From Christensenella sp. UBA5893 (GTDB lineage: Bacteria; Bacillota; Clostridia; Christensenellales; UBA1242), in the NCBI GenBank assembly GCA_002431905.1, contig DJER01000038.1:12144-38054 (forward strand): a stretch of DNA of 25,911 bases, read 5' to 3'. The stretch's first letter is position 1, and the number at the start of each line of letters is the position of its first letter. This document shows positions 6,324-14,705 of the stretch, piece after piece. Below the pieces are notes generated by a model, which was not told where the DNA came from, did not search any database, and worked only from the letters and a program-made list of their open reading frames with translations. The translations under genes were made by a program, and so were the position numbers.

Positions 6324-6773
6324 ATGTATTCAAAAAAAAGAAAGAGTTTATTCTCGGGACTTGTTATAAATATTGTTAGCTATGCATTGTATATAATTTC
6401 AGGTTTATTTTATTTATATGCAGCATCAACAATAAATAATAGCTCATTGGATAGAGGCGGTTATGCAACACTTTTTATGGTAATTGTATTTATCATTTTA
6501 TTTTCTGTTTTTGCACTAACATTCTCTAGTTTATCTTTGCGTAGTTGCAGAACAAAACCGGGGAATATTTATGAAAATCAAGCATTTGTTGTAACAACGT
6601 TTATTTGTAATTGTATAATTGCAATATTCAGTATAATTTTGGTATTTTGGTATTTTAATTATATATGCATAATTATGGCAGTAACATTGTTGATATCTGC
6701 TGGACTTATTGCAATAGATTATTATGCACAATCAAAATTGCTTGAAAAACAACATGAAAATAAAGAAGAATAA
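6324..6773 (+). CDS. Small four-helix membrane protein, unknown
   Basis: A 149-residue protein with a short basic N-terminus (KKRK) and four predicted transmembrane helices at about residues 10-32, 47-70, 85-108 and 110-130, ending in a charged cytoplasmic tail. I recognise no family or catalytic residues. ATG 6324 is preferred because AAAGG lies 7-8 bases upstream, whereas the TTG at 6309 would place the ribosome binding site inside the gene and the start at the transcript's 5' end. It is transcribed alone, from a consensus promoter to a strong terminator at 6772-6801, so high basal expression is likely. Confidence 0.7.
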   Translation: MYSKKRKSLFSGLVINIVSYALYIISGLFYLYAASTINNSSLDRGGYATLFMVIVFIILFSVFALTFSSLSLRSCRTKPGNIYENQAFVVTTFICNCIIAIFSIILVFWYFNYICIIMAVTLLISAGLIAIDYYAQSKLLEKQHENKEE

Positions 6774-6801
6774 AAAGCCTTACATTATGTAAGGTTTTTT
6801 T
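6772..6801 (+). terminator. Intrinsic terminator
   Basis: CCTTAC (6778-6783) pairs with GTAAGG (6789-6794), flanked by AAAAA upstream and seven T downstream. It ends the four-helix membrane protein gene. Confidence 0.88.
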
Positions 6802-6822
6802 CTTTTAAAATAACATTTTATA

Positions 6823-6831
6823 TGCTAATAT
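6823..6831 (+). promoter_or_regulatory. Extended -10 promoter of tlyA
   Basis: TGC followed by TAATAT (6826-6831) is an extended -10. The -35 region is poor (TTTTAA). Only six bases separate the -10 from the tlyA ATG, so the transcript should start at or next to the start codon. Confidence 0.55.
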
Positions 6832-6837
6832 GTTCAT

Positions 6838-7575
6838 ATGAAAAGATTGGATATTTTTTTGGTTGAAAATAGACTTTGCAAAACAAGAAGCAAAGCAAAC
6901 AATTTAATAAAAGAAGGAAATGTTAAGGTTGACGGTACAGTTATAACAAAAGCAGGCTTTTTTGTTAACGGGAACGAGAAAATTGAAATAAACGACATAT
7001 GCCCATTTGTGTCACGAGCAGGACTAAAACTTTTTGGAGCATTAAAAGATTTTAATGTTGATTTGAAAGATAAAATTGTGCTTGATATTGGTTCTTCAAC
7101 AGGTGGATTTACCGATTGTGCATTAAAAAGTGGAGCAAAAAAAGTTTATAGTGTTGATGTTGGAACAAGTCAACTTGACAGTAATCTAAAACAAGACAAA
7201 CGAGTTGTTGTAATGGAAAACACCGACATACGAACACTTGACAAAAATAAAGTTGCAGATGTTGATTTTGTTGTTTGCGATGTTTCATTTATTTCTCTTA
7301 CAAAAATATCATTTAAAATTGGCGAACTTATGAATACTGGCAACTTTGCAATTATTTTAATTAAACCACAATTTGAGTGTGGGAAAACTGAAGCAAAAAA
7401 GCATAAAGGTATTATAAAAGACGAAAAATTATATAAAATAATAATTGAACAAATAAAAAATGATTTTTTAAATTATGGCATAAAGATCTTGGATGTAAAA
7501 AAATCTTGTATTCAAGGTGGAGATGGGAATACAGAATTTGTTGCATTATGCGAAAAAGAATTTACAAAAGGGTAA
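6838..7575 (+). CDS. tlyA: TlyA family rRNA 2'-O-methyltransferase (S4 plus FtsJ domains)
   Basis: A 245-residue protein with an N-terminal S4 RNA-binding domain (about 1-60, RLDIFLVENRLCKTRSKA) and a C-terminal FtsJ/RrmJ-type Rossmann methyltransferase domain. The SAM-binding loop is DIGSSTGGF at 83-91, followed by SVDVGTSQL, CDVSFISL and IKPQFECGK, all typical of TlyA. Characterised members methylate 2'-OH groups in 16S and 23S rRNA (C1409 and C1920 in mycobacteria), and their loss gives capreomycin resistance; Bacillota homologues such as YqxC are less studied. No Shine-Dalgarno sequence precedes the ATG; an extended -10 ends 6 nt upstream, so the mRNA is probably leaderless. The usual neighbours in Clostridia (xse, ispA, dxs, argR, recN) are absent here. 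Confidence 0.93.
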   Translation: MKRLDIFLVENRLCKTRSKANNLIKEGNVKVDGTVITKAGFFVNGNEKIEINDICPFVSRAGLKLFGALKDFNVDLKDKIVLDIGSSTGGFTDCALKSGAKKVYSVDVGTSQLDSNLKQDKRVVVMENTDIRTLDKNKVADVDFVVCDVSFISLTKISFKIGELMNTGNFAIILIKPQFECGKTEAKKHKGIIKDEKLYKIIIEQIKNDFLNYGIKILDVKKSCIQGGDGNTEFVALCEKEFTKG

Positions 7576-7628
7576 TCTTTGTGATATCTTTTTACTAGAT
7601 TAAAAATTTTTTATTAACAGAGGACAAA

Positions 7629-9881
7629 ATGTTTTTATCCATATATTATTTAACATTTATTTTGGCAAGCGTTGGAATGTTTGTTATTTGGCGCTTTTTA
7701 TATAAAAAGAAAAATGAAATAAGATTTTTTAAAATGCTATCGTTAAGTCTTGCTGGAATATTTTGCCTATGGTATTATTCGGGCAGTGAACAAATATCTC
7801 AAACAGTACTTTTTGCAAACAGTCCACTTCCAAATGGGTTTTTGACATTTATTAGTTCGTTTGCAATTTGGTTTCAGTTTGCCAGCGTTCTGTTACTTAT
7901 TATTTATCCTTATTTTAAAGACAACAAGACAATTGTTCACTTTATAAAGTTTTTTGCGTTGCCTGTCAGTTTGTTAAACTTGCTAACTTTTGTTCCACAA
8001 ATTTGGGGTATAGGTGGAATGGGTGTCACCCAACACTTTGACGGAAGGACACTTATTTACGCACTTATGTTGGGTGTTTGCTTGATGTACTCTTTTATGA
8101 TATTTTGGCAAAACGGCAAATTTAGTGCAACAAAGCAATTGTGGATTTCGTATGCTTGTCTTATTGTCCCAATGCTGTTTTGTACAATACCAAACTATAC
8201 TTTCCAACTTTTGTTTGGTTATGGCAATGTGACCGAAACTGTTAAAAAATTGTCACCATACCATAGATTTGTTTTGTACCTATCAGTCGTTATTCCATTC
8301 GTTATATATTTCTTGCTTCGAAACAAAAGCAAAGATTTCATAAAACTATGTTTGGTGTATATCGCACTTGGCACAATGATTATCTATACAAGAAGTTACA
8401 CCTTTGAAACATTGTTGCATCCAACTGCTTGGCCTTTGCACCTTTGCAACACTGCAATGTTTTTGGTTCCATTGTGCCTTATATTCAAAATGGACAAGTT
8501 GTTCTATTTCACACTTTTCATAAATGTGTTTGGAGCATTCCTTGCAATGATAATGCCAAACTATAGTGATGCATATATGTTGAGTTCAAGAATTGTCAAC
8601 TTTTGGGTAAATCACTACTGTGCTTTCTTTATGCCAGTTTTAATTGTTGCCTTGGGAGTGTACAAAAGACCAAAACTCAAAGATTTTAAAAATGCTATGA
8701 TTGGGTTCTTGATGTACTTTTTACTTGTGCTGATTGTGAATGCGTGGTTTAGCAATTATGGCGAAGTTGACTTCTTCTTTATAAATTCGGACTTTATTGC
8801 CGACAAGTTGGGGCAATGGGCAAAAGATTTAAGAGATGTTATTCTATCGTTTAAGATAGGGAATCTTACGTTCACATTCTATCCACTATATCAATCATTA
8901 TTTTTCTTGGTTTACTGTTTAATGGGGCTTGGGGTGTGGTTCTTGTTTGAACAATTCTTCACCATTGCAGATAACCATTATGATATGTTACAAAGACACA
9001 AAAAAATAAAACAAGACCAATTGGCACTTATGTGTCAACTAAACGGAAGGAGTGAAGAAGAACCTATGTATGAAGAAAATGTAAATAAACTTGTAATCAA
9101 AGATTTAACAAAAAGATATTCATCAAGCGATGTGTATGCAGTTTACAAAGCAAATTTGGAAGTTAATGGTGGAGAAATTTTTGGATTTTTGGGTCCAAAT
9201 GGTGCAGGAAAAAGTACAATTATCAAAAGCATTGTTGGAATTCAACCAATAACAAGTGGCGAAATTGATGTTTGTGGATATGATGCTGAAAAACAACCTG
9301 TAATGGCAAAACGTCAAATTGGATTTGTTCCTGACCATTATGCATTATACGAAAAATTGACAGGAAGGGAATATATTAACTATATTGCAGATCTTTATGA
9401 TGTTTCGCTTGAAGATAGAAACGAAAGGATAAAGAAATATGTTGACCTTTTTGAACTTAATGGTGCATTTGATAACCAAATGAAAACATATTCACATGGT
9501 ATGAAACAAAAAATAACAATCATTGCTGCTCTTGTTCACAATCCAAAAGTTTGGATACTTGACGAACCATTGACAGGTCTTGACCCAACAAGTATTTATC
9601 AAGTTAAAGAGTGTATGAAACAACACGCAAAAGAAGGAAACATCGTGTTCTTCTCAAGCCATATTATTGATGTTGTTGAAAAAATTTGCGATAGAATTAC
9701 AATCATCAAAAAAGGTCAAATCAGAGCAACAGCATATGTAAAAGATTTGGAAGCAAAAGGTATTGACCTTGAAGAATTTTATCTTGATATCATAAATAAT
9801 GAAGATAATGATGCAATTGTTGTAAAAACTGGCGAAAAAGAAAATGCTTTGCCAAAAACCCAAACAAATGAAACAAAGTAA
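7629..9881 (+). CDS. Fusion of YwaF-like multipass membrane domain and ABC transporter ATPase
   Basis: The 750-residue protein has about 450 residues of membrane domain (10 or more helices) followed by a complete ABC ATPase. In the ATPase, Walker A GPNGAGKST is at 522-530, signature SHGMKQ at 622-627, Walker B ILDE ending at Glu646, then the D-loop GLDP and switch His in SSHI. Order and spacing suggest a functional NBD of the bacterial exporter type. The second half of the membrane part resembles the YwaF/TMEM164-like family, including WPLHLCN with His271 and Cys273, MPNY, NFWVNHY and GVYKRP. The first 230 residues may be a divergent second copy. AGAGGA supports ATG 7629. The next gene, 13 bases on, encodes a large ABC permease, so the ATPase probably drives that. 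A fused YwaF-NBD polypeptide is unusual. Substrate unknown. Confidence 0.8.
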   Translation: MFLSIYYLTFILASVGMFVIWRFLYKKKNEIRFFKMLSLSLAGIFCLWYYSGSEQISQTVLFANSPLPNGFLTFISSFAIWFQFASVLLLIIYPYFKDNKTIVHFIKFFALPVSLLNLLTFVPQIWGIGGMGVTQHFDGRTLIYALMLGVCLMYSFMIFWQNGKFSATKQLWISYACLIVPMLFCTIPNYTFQLLFGYGNVTETVKKLSPYHRFVLYLSVVIPFVIYFLLRNKSKDFIKLCLVYIALGTMIIYTRSYTFETLLHPTAWPLHLCNTAMFLVPLCLIFKMDKLFYFTLFINVFGAFLAMIMPNYSDAYMLSSRIVNFWVNHYCAFFMPVLIVALGVYKRPKLKDFKNAMIGFLMYFLLVLIVNAWFSNYGEVDFFFINSDFIADKLGQWAKDLRDVILSFKIGNLTFTFYPLYQSLFFLVYCLMGLGVWFLFEQFFTIADNHYDMLQRHKKIKQDQLALMCQLNGRSEEEPMYEENVNKLVIKDLTKRYSSSDVYAVYKANLEVNGGEIFGFLGPNGAGKSTIIKSIVGIQPITSGEIDVCGYDAEKQPVMAKRQIGFVPDHYALYEKLTGREYINYIADLYDVSLEDRNERIKKYVDLFELNGAFDNQMKTYSHGMKQKITIIAALVHNPKVWILDEPLTGLDPTSIYQVKECMKQHAKEGNIVFFSSHIIDVVEKICDRITIIKKGQIRATAYVKDLEAKGIDLEEFYLDIINNEDNDAIVVKTGEKENALPKTQTNETK

Positions 9882-9894
9882 TAAAAGGTAAAAA

Positions 9895-11541
9895 ATGAAT
9901 CACTTAAAACCACTTGTAATGATGCAATTAAAGGACAAAATTGATTTTTCGTTCCTAAAAAGCAAAAAGAAAACAATAACCAAAGTAGTATTTACTATTT
10001 TGGCTTTTGTTGCAATCACTGCATTATGCTTTGCCTTTTTTAAGGTAAGTGCTATGCTAAACCTATTTTCGCTTATATCAACAGTTCCATTGTCGGTTGT
10101 TGTTGTTGCTTTCACAATAATGTTTTTGCTTTCGTGCATATCATGTACATATAACTTGATGCAAAAATTATACTTTTCGCCTGATAATCAGGTTTTACTT
10201 ACAATGCCGGTTAATTCAAACCAGGTGTTTGTTTCAAAACTTGTTGTGTTTTACATTTATGAATTGATAAAGAATTTCTATTTTATGATACCAATGTTTT
10301 TGGCATATGGAATTTTTGCACATTTTTCAATTCTTTTTTATCCTTGGCTTATTATTTGCTTTTTCTTTATTTCAATGTTGCCGGTTCTTATTGGAGCGAT
10401 ATTGAGCATTCCACTTATGTTTATTTCGTCAAAATTAAAACAAATGCCAATTGTTAGAATTATTTTGTTTGCATTGGTGTTTGGTGCAATAGTATTTGGG
10501 GTTATAAAGTTAATTACAATAATTCCAGCAGATATAAACATTGTTCAAAACTGGGGGAAAATTTATTGGCGAATACAAGATTTCCTTGCTTGGTTTAATA
10601 ATGCATTTATTGTGTTTGCATATCTTGTTGAAATGTTATGTGGACATATGGTCAATTTAACATTCAAATTGTTTTCAATCAACACATTGTATATTTTTCT
10701 TATCTTGCTTGCAAGCATAGTTGTATTGTGCTTTATAGGATATTTCCTTGCAAGACCACTATTCTTTAAAATGGCATCAAAACCTTTTGAATACAAAAAG
10801 AGAATAATAAAAAAAGAATATGAAAACAAAAAACATAATTACTTTCAAAGTGGCGTACTTACAAATCTAAAATTATCACTAAGAAACCCACAATTTTTGT
10901 ATAATTACATTGGAATTTTAATCGTTTTGCCAATTGCAATTCTATTGCTTAACAAAATATTCAATGCAATGAATACAAAACTCCTTGGAACATATATGAC
11001 ATTAAGTTTCAATATATTGCTTATAACTTTAATCGTTTTGTCGTCAAATGTTATTATTTCATCAATATATTCAAAAGATGGCAGAGCAAGTTACTATTTT
11101 AAAACAACACCAAAAAGTTACAGCAAAGTTTTATTTCCAAAACTTATGTTTAGTTTGGTTATTTCGTTTGTTGGAATTGTTGCAACAAGTATTGTGTTTG
11201 GAATATTTGCAAAACTCTCTGTATGGCAAATAATAATGTGTATTTTATTTATCTATGGACTATATTCTGGACACTTGTTTTGGAGTGCAGAGTTAGACCT
11301 TATGAATCCACAAAATGAGCAATATGCAACATCAGGCAATGAAGAAACAAACCCAAATGAAACAAAATCAACAGTTTTTGCATTCATAATTTCAGGTCTT
11401 GCAACAATCATTTCGCTTTTGTTATTCATTGAAAATGTAAATGTTGCATGGTTTAAGTTAATGCTTATTGGTATTATCTTTGGTGTGGCAAGAATTTACT
11501 TGTATTTTGACAAAATAAAACTCTATTACAAAGAAAAATAA
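9895..11541 (+). CDS. ABC-2-like exporter permease
   Basis: A 548-residue integral membrane protein with about 12 hydrophobic segments in two clusters (about 30-270 and 330-535) joined by a basic cytoplasmic region (KPFEYKKRIIKKEYENKK). Features of the putative ABC exporter family (ABC_tran_2-type permeases) are visible: the early MPVNSNQVFVSKL stretch after the second helix (compare 'LP' and 'S' motifs of these permeases), and KTTPKSYSKVLFPKL in the second half, which occupies the same place as a coupling segment. It probably forms the translocation path powered by the ATPase in the gene 13 bases upstream. AAAGG precedes ATG 9895 by 7 bases. The following small gene is 12 bases downstream. 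The substrate cannot be predicted. Confidence 0.75.
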   Translation: MNHLKPLVMMQLKDKIDFSFLKSKKKTITKVVFTILAFVAITALCFAFFKVSAMLNLFSLISTVPLSVVVVAFTIMFLLSCISCTYNLMQKLYFSPDNQVLLTMPVNSNQVFVSKLVVFYIYELIKNFYFMIPMFLAYGIFAHFSILFYPWLIICFFFISMLPVLIGAILSIPLMFISSKLKQMPIVRIILFALVFGAIVFGVIKLITIIPADINIVQNWGKIYWRIQDFLAWFNNAFIVFAYLVEMLCGHMVNLTFKLFSINTLYIFLILLASIVVLCFIGYFLARPLFFKMASKPFEYKKRIIKKEYENKKHNYFQSGVLTNLKLSLRNPQFLYNYIGILIVLPIAILLLNKIFNAMNTKLLGTYMTLSFNILLITLIVLSSNVIISSIYSKDGRASYYFKTTPKSYSKVLFPKLMFSLVISFVGIVATSIVFGIFAKLSVWQIIMCILFIYGLYSGHLFWSAELDLMNPQNEQYATSGNEETNPNETKSTVFAFIISGLATIISLLLFIENVNVAWFKLMLIGIIFGVARIYLYFDKIKLYYKEK

Positions 11542-11553
11542 AAAGGAAACAAT

Positions 11554-11955
11554 ATGAAAAAATCGGTTGTAATCTTAATACTTATCATCTACATAGCATC
11601 AATTGCTTTTGTGGGATTTTTTGGAATGAAGATGTTAAGTTATAATGAGGTAATAAAGCCAGAAAGAGTTGAAATAATAAATCAAGACCTAAAGCAAACC
11701 AGCGACAGTGAAGGCGAATACAAATATATTGTAATAGATTTGGAAGAAACCACAAGTTACACTTTGGAATGGAAAGTATATCCAGAGAATGCATCACAAG
11801 ACGTTGAATTTGTTTATGACAAAACAAATCAAGTTGCTCAAGTTAATGCTTGGGGTGCAGTAACATTTAACAAAAAAGGAACAATAACCATAATCGTTAG
11901 AGCAAGTGGGGGGATGAGCACTATATATGCGAGGGTGAAAATTATCGCCTATTAA
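11554..11955 (+). CDS. Membrane-anchored Ig-like (Big2-type) small protein
   Basis: The 133-residue product has one N-terminal transmembrane helix (about 5-27) without a lipobox or clear cleavage site, so it is probably an uncleaved anchor. The external part (about 35-133) follows the bacterial Ig-like group 2 pattern: a TYTLEW-like strand, 'VYPENAS', then VAQVNAWGAVTFNKKGT and a final TIIVRA strand. Big2 domains occur in surface and adhesion proteins. It is the third gene of a tight cluster after the ABC fusion and permease (12-base gap, AAAGGA before ATG), so it may be an accessory or extracytoplasmic subunit of that exporter. That role is inferred from position only. The structured repeat at 11992-12038 probably terminates the operon. 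Confidence 0.7.
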   Translation: MKKSVVILILIIYIASIAFVGFFGMKMLSYNEVIKPERVEIINQDLKQTSDSEGEYKYIVIDLEETTSYTLEWKVYPENASQDVEFVYDKTNQVAQVNAWGAVTFNKKGTITIIVRASGGMSTIYARVKIIAY

Positions 11956-11991
11956 AACGCAAAATTATGGGAATCTTCTTTGTTTCTGAAT

Positions 11992-12038
11992 AAAAAATCC
12001 GACAGTCATTTGGGTAACCAAACTCCTGCCGGATTTTT
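11992..12038. repeat. Structured repeat copy 1, terminator-like
   Basis: Outer stem AAAAATCCG / CGGATTTTT, an A-C mismatch, CAG (12003-12005) / CTG (12026-12028), an internal loop TCA/CTC, and an inner stem TTTGG/CCAAA closed by GTAA, a GNRA-type tetraloop. It lies between convergent genes, with A-run and T-run ends, so it can act as a bidirectional terminator. A second copy at 16251-16299 has the same shape with compensatory base changes. Confidence 0.85.
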
Positions 12039-12053
12039 ATTAAATTTTGTGAT

Positions 12054-13613
12054 TTATTCATAAAAAATTAATTTTTCTATACCAAACAGCCCTTGTTTTT
12101 TTATCACTGTAATGTTATCTCCAGCATTATATTTTTCATATGTTTTTTGACTTACTTCTGTTTTTATATTTTTATTTTGATAGTTGACAATTAAGTAATA
12201 TGTTATTTCATCGTTATTATTTGTCCAAGTGGTTGTTTCAATTATTTCACAAGCAATTTGTTGTGGAGTTGAATAATCATATGAAGTATCAACTGTGTGA
12301 ATAATTGTAGGGCATAAGATTAAACCAATCATTATAATCACGAACAATGTCGATTTTTCTTTCTTATATTCTTTAGTAAATATAAGCATAGTTGCAATAA
12401 AAACAACAAATAATATAGCAGAATAGATTATTAGCTTTATTGCATCATAGTACATATACATAACAGGACTGATAATTAAAGCAATTAAGGCAAACAAAAG
12501 TGGGAAAATAAGTGTATTTTGAGAGATATTTAATTTTCCATTTTGAATACCTGGGTTATAAAAATTACTCTCTTTTAAAGTAATATATTTTGGATACTTA
12601 ATATATGAAACAAAAGGAATTAAACATATAATAATACATAGAGTTGTAAAAATTACATTTGCAATTTTGTTGGCGTATAATATAAAATATAGACCAAAAA
12701 TAACAGATGAAATAGTTGAGTAGATGCAGAAAAATTTGTTTAGTTTGTTAAGTATTTTTTTATGATTACTAGAGTATTCAATATTCTGTATGTCGTGAGT
12801 TTTATTTATTATCGTAATGTTGTTATCAAAAAAGTTTGTTAAATCATTTTCGCCTATTGAATTAATCAAGACGTATCTTTTATTTTTGCCATTTTTTAGT
12901 GAAATTGTTATATTACCATAATTTATTATTTGATTATTATCTTTTAAAACTGCACTGATTTTATCAATATTTTCTTGTGTTAAGATGTAGTCTTTTTTGT
13001 TGTCTTTATTAATGTCAATATTGGAAAAATTTTTTATTATTTTAGATTTATCAATACCTGATAGGCTATTCCCGATATGATGAAAAATAAATGATTTATT
13101 TGTTTTTATAACTTGAAATAATGAACCAGTACCTTGAGTTGAAACAATAATTGAATTCTGTATGTAACCTATAGATTTTTTAAATTCTCCATCATCATAA
13201 ATCATTGCATTTATTTTATCATTTTGTAACTGACTTCCATTAAGAGATATTTTTATGCTTTTATATGTGGTATAAGATGGTATAACTATTAAAGCAATAC
13301 CCACCAAAGTAATTAAAGATAAGGCTATACTTGGATTAGAATTTGAAGTAAATTCAACTAATATCATAATTATAACTATGGTTAGAAATAAACTCAAAAT
13401 TATGAAGAACCCTTTTTTATTTGAAAAAATATAAAATATAAAACTTATTGCTGTTGGTAAAAATAACAAAGATAGAATACGAAAAAATACTCCCGATAAA
13501 GGTAATTCTGTTATATTTCCGGTTGGAGATAGGCTTGCAAATATAGCAAACAAAATTGCTGATACTATAAAACCTGATAAACCTATAAAAAGTTTTTTTC
13601 TTGTAAAATTCAA
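12054..13613 (-). CDS. Large multipass membrane protein, unknown
   Basis: A 519-residue protein with about four helices in residues 8-118, a soluble polar region at about 125-285, five or so further helices at about 290-440, and a C-terminal soluble beta-rich segment (about 455-519). That last segment contains YYLIVNYQNKNIKTEVS and GDNITVIKKQGLFGIEKL, which recall the small beta domain of DUF3592-type membrane proteins; this is a loose resemblance. The start is TTG at 13613, supported by a strong AGGGGG (complement of 13620-13625) with 6-base spacing. A promoter is visible at 13640-13668. The gene is transcribed alone toward repeat copy 1, which separates it from the ABC cluster. It is particularly AT-rich and Asn/Ile-rich compared with its neighbours. 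No function can be given. Confidence 0.65.
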   Translation of the reverse strand: MNFTRKKLFIGLSGFIVSAILFAIFASLSPTGNITELPLSGVFFRILSLLFLPTAISFIFYIFSNKKGFFIILSLFLTIVIIMILVEFTSNSNPSIALSLITLVGIALIVIPSYTTYKSIKISLNGSQLQNDKINAMIYDDGEFKKSIGYIQNSIIVSTQGTGSLFQVIKTNKSFIFHHIGNSLSGIDKSKIIKNFSNIDINKDNKKDYILTQENIDKISAVLKDNNQIINYGNITISLKNGKNKRYVLINSIGENDLTNFFDNNITIINKTHDIQNIEYSSNHKKILNKLNKFFCIYSTISSVIFGLYFILYANKIANVIFTTLCIIICLIPFVSYIKYPKYITLKESNFYNPGIQNGKLNISQNTLIFPLLFALIALIISPVMYMYYDAIKLIIYSAILFVVFIATMLIFTKEYKKEKSTLFVIIMIGLILCPTIIHTVDTSYDYSTPQQIACEIIETTTWTNNNDEITYYLIVNYQNKNIKTEVSQKTYEKYNAGDNITVIKKQGLFGIEKLIFYE

Positions 13614-13639
13614 TATATACCCCCTATGTTAAATATATG

Positions 13640-13668
13640 ATAACATAATAACTATAAATTTGTTACAA
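13640..13668 (-). promoter_or_regulatory. Promoter of the large membrane protein gene
   Basis: On the minus strand TTGTAA (13668-13663), 17 nt, TGTTAT (13645-13640); both are imperfect but correctly spaced, and the AGGGGG ribosome binding site follows about 15 bases later. Confidence 0.5.
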
Positions 13669-13695
13669 AAATAATTAATTATGGAAAAGTAAATA

Positions 13696-13729
13696 AAAAA
13701 GAATTATGATTTTTATCATAATTCTTTTT
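13696..13729 (-). terminator. Terminator of greA
   Basis: A perfect 15-bp stem (13696-13710 with 13715-13729) with a 4-nt loop, A-run on one side and T-run on the other. It lies 10 bases beyond the greA stop codon. Confidence 0.9.
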
Positions 13730-13738
13730 AGATAATTT

Positions 13739-14209
13739 TTAGTTTCTTATCGCTTTTATTTCAAAAACCAAAGTTGTGCCATTTGGAGTTTCAACATTAA
13801 CAATATCGCCAACTTTTTTGCCTAATATTTCTTTTCCAACAGGAGATTCGTTTGAAATAAGACCTTCAAGTGGGTTACTTTCTGTTGAACCAACAATTTT
13901 GTAGGTAACATTTTCTTCAAATGTTTTGTCATAAAGGTCAACTGTGCAACCAATACCAACTTTGCTTGTGTCAACATCGTCAATAATAACTGCGTGTCTT
14001 ATTTTTGATTCCATTTCTTCAATTTCGGCTTCGATTCTTGCTTGTTCGTCTTTTGCTGCATCATATTCAGCATTTTCACTTAGATCACCAAACTCTCTTG
14101 CGATACCGATTTTCTTAATAACTTCTGGCCTTTTTTCTGTTTTGTATATATGCAACTTTTCTTCAAGTTGCTTTAATCCTTCTCTTGTTAAATAAACTGC
14201 TTCTTCCAT
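13739..14209 (-). CDS. greA: Transcription elongation factor GreA
   Basis: GreA inserts its coiled-coil into the RNA polymerase secondary channel and stimulates cleavage of backtracked RNA. The 156-residue length is standard. The N-terminal coiled-coil (about 1-76) starts with YLTREGLKQLEEKL and carries the tip FGDLSENAEYDAAK, including the acidic Asp and Glu that hold the catalytic Mg ion. The C-terminal FKBP-like domain (about 80-156) contains the family signatures VGSTESNP, ISNESPVGKEILGKKVGD and ETPNG. GGGG lies about 8 bases before ATG, after a roughly 60-base leader downstream of a near-consensus promoter. The gene is monocistronic, ending at a strong terminator. In many Bacillota greA lies beside lysS or dus; that context is absent here. 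Confidence 0.97.
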   Translation of the reverse strand: MEEAVYLTREGLKQLEEKLHIYKTEKRPEVIKKIGIAREFGDLSENAEYDAAKDEQARIEAEIEEMESKIRHAVIIDDVDTSKVGIGCTVDLYDKTFEENVTYKIVGSTESNPLEGLISNESPVGKEILGKKVGDIVNVETPNGTTLVFEIKAIRN

Positions 14210-14242
14210 AAATTTACCCCTTTATAATGTAAAAAAATTTCA

Positions 14243-14259
14243 GCGTGAAAACTTCACAC
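14243..14259 (-). promoter_or_regulatory. Leader hairpin in greA mRNA
   Basis: In the minus-strand RNA a 7-bp stem, GUGUGAA / UUCACGC with one G-U pair and a 3-nt loop, forms about 20 bases after the predicted start site. A run of seven U follows 6 bases later. It could be a weak attenuator or an mRNA-stabilising hairpin. Confidence 0.35.
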
Positions 14260-14275
14260 CAAATTAACGTTGTGT

Positions 14276-14304
14276 ATTGTAGCAATATTTTTTATATTTG
14301 TCAA
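14276..14304 (-). promoter_or_regulatory. Promoter of greA
   Basis: On the minus strand TTGACA (14304-14299), 17 nt, TACAAT (14281-14276). Transcription should begin near 14269, leaving a leader of about 60 bases. Confidence 0.88.
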
Positions 14305-14312
14305 TAAAAATT

Positions 14313-14341
14313 TTGAAATTACCACAAAAGCGTTCCATAAA
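14313..14341 (+). promoter_or_regulatory. Promoter of the DUF378-type gene
   Basis: TTGAAA (14313-14318), 17 nt, CATAAA (14336-14341). The ATG at 14347 follows only five bases after the -10, so the transcript would have essentially no leader. Confidence 0.5.
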
Positions 14342-14346
14342 TTTAT

Positions 14347-14658
14347 ATGTATATATTAAAAAAATATTCACAAAATATACTTGAAAGCGTTATGACAATA
14401 ATTTCGTTTATAATTTTAATAGTTGGTGGAATGAATTGGATGAGTATTGGACTTCTTCAATATGATTTTATTGCGGGATTTTTTGGAACACAGGCAAGCA
14501 TATTTTCAAGATTACTTTACATAGCAATTGGGGTCGCAACTTTTTATATAATTTTTGATATGTTAAAAAACAAAGGGAAGGTTGTTTTATTTCACAAAAA
14601 GTCACATCAAAAACAAAAAGAAGAAAGTGAAAGTTCTCATGATATTTTGGCAGAATAG
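14347..14658 (+). CDS. DUF378 (YuzA-type) small membrane protein
   Basis: A 103-residue protein with two transmembrane helices (about 17-40 and 58-80). The segment IVGGMNWMSIGLLQYDFIAGFFG matches the conserved core of the DUF378/YuzA family (GG/A-x-NW-x-x-x-GL, then 'D-x-x-A-x-x-FG'), whose function is unknown. Most members are about 70-80 residues; this one has an N-terminal extension of about 15 residues and a charged C-terminal tail of about 20. No Shine-Dalgarno sequence precedes ATG 14347. The next Met (residue 16) lies just before the first helix and is an alternative start. The gene diverges from greA, and gpmI follows with its own promoter. Confidence 0.75.
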   Translation: MYILKKYSQNILESVMTIISFIILIVGGMNWMSIGLLQYDFIAGFFGTQASIFSRLLYIAIGVATFYIIFDMLKNKGKVVLFHKKSHQKQKEESESSHDILAE

Positions 14659-14670
14659 ACTTTAAATTTG

Positions 14671-14699
14671 TTGACTATTTTTGGGGATACTTATAAAAT
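14671..14699 (+). promoter_or_regulatory. Promoter of gpmI, leaderless geometry
   Basis: TTGACT (14671-14676), 17 nt, TAAAAT (14694-14699), then 6 nt, then the gpmI ATG. The expected transcription start coincides with the A of the start codon. Confidence 0.8.
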
Positions 14700-14705
14700 A
14701 AAATT

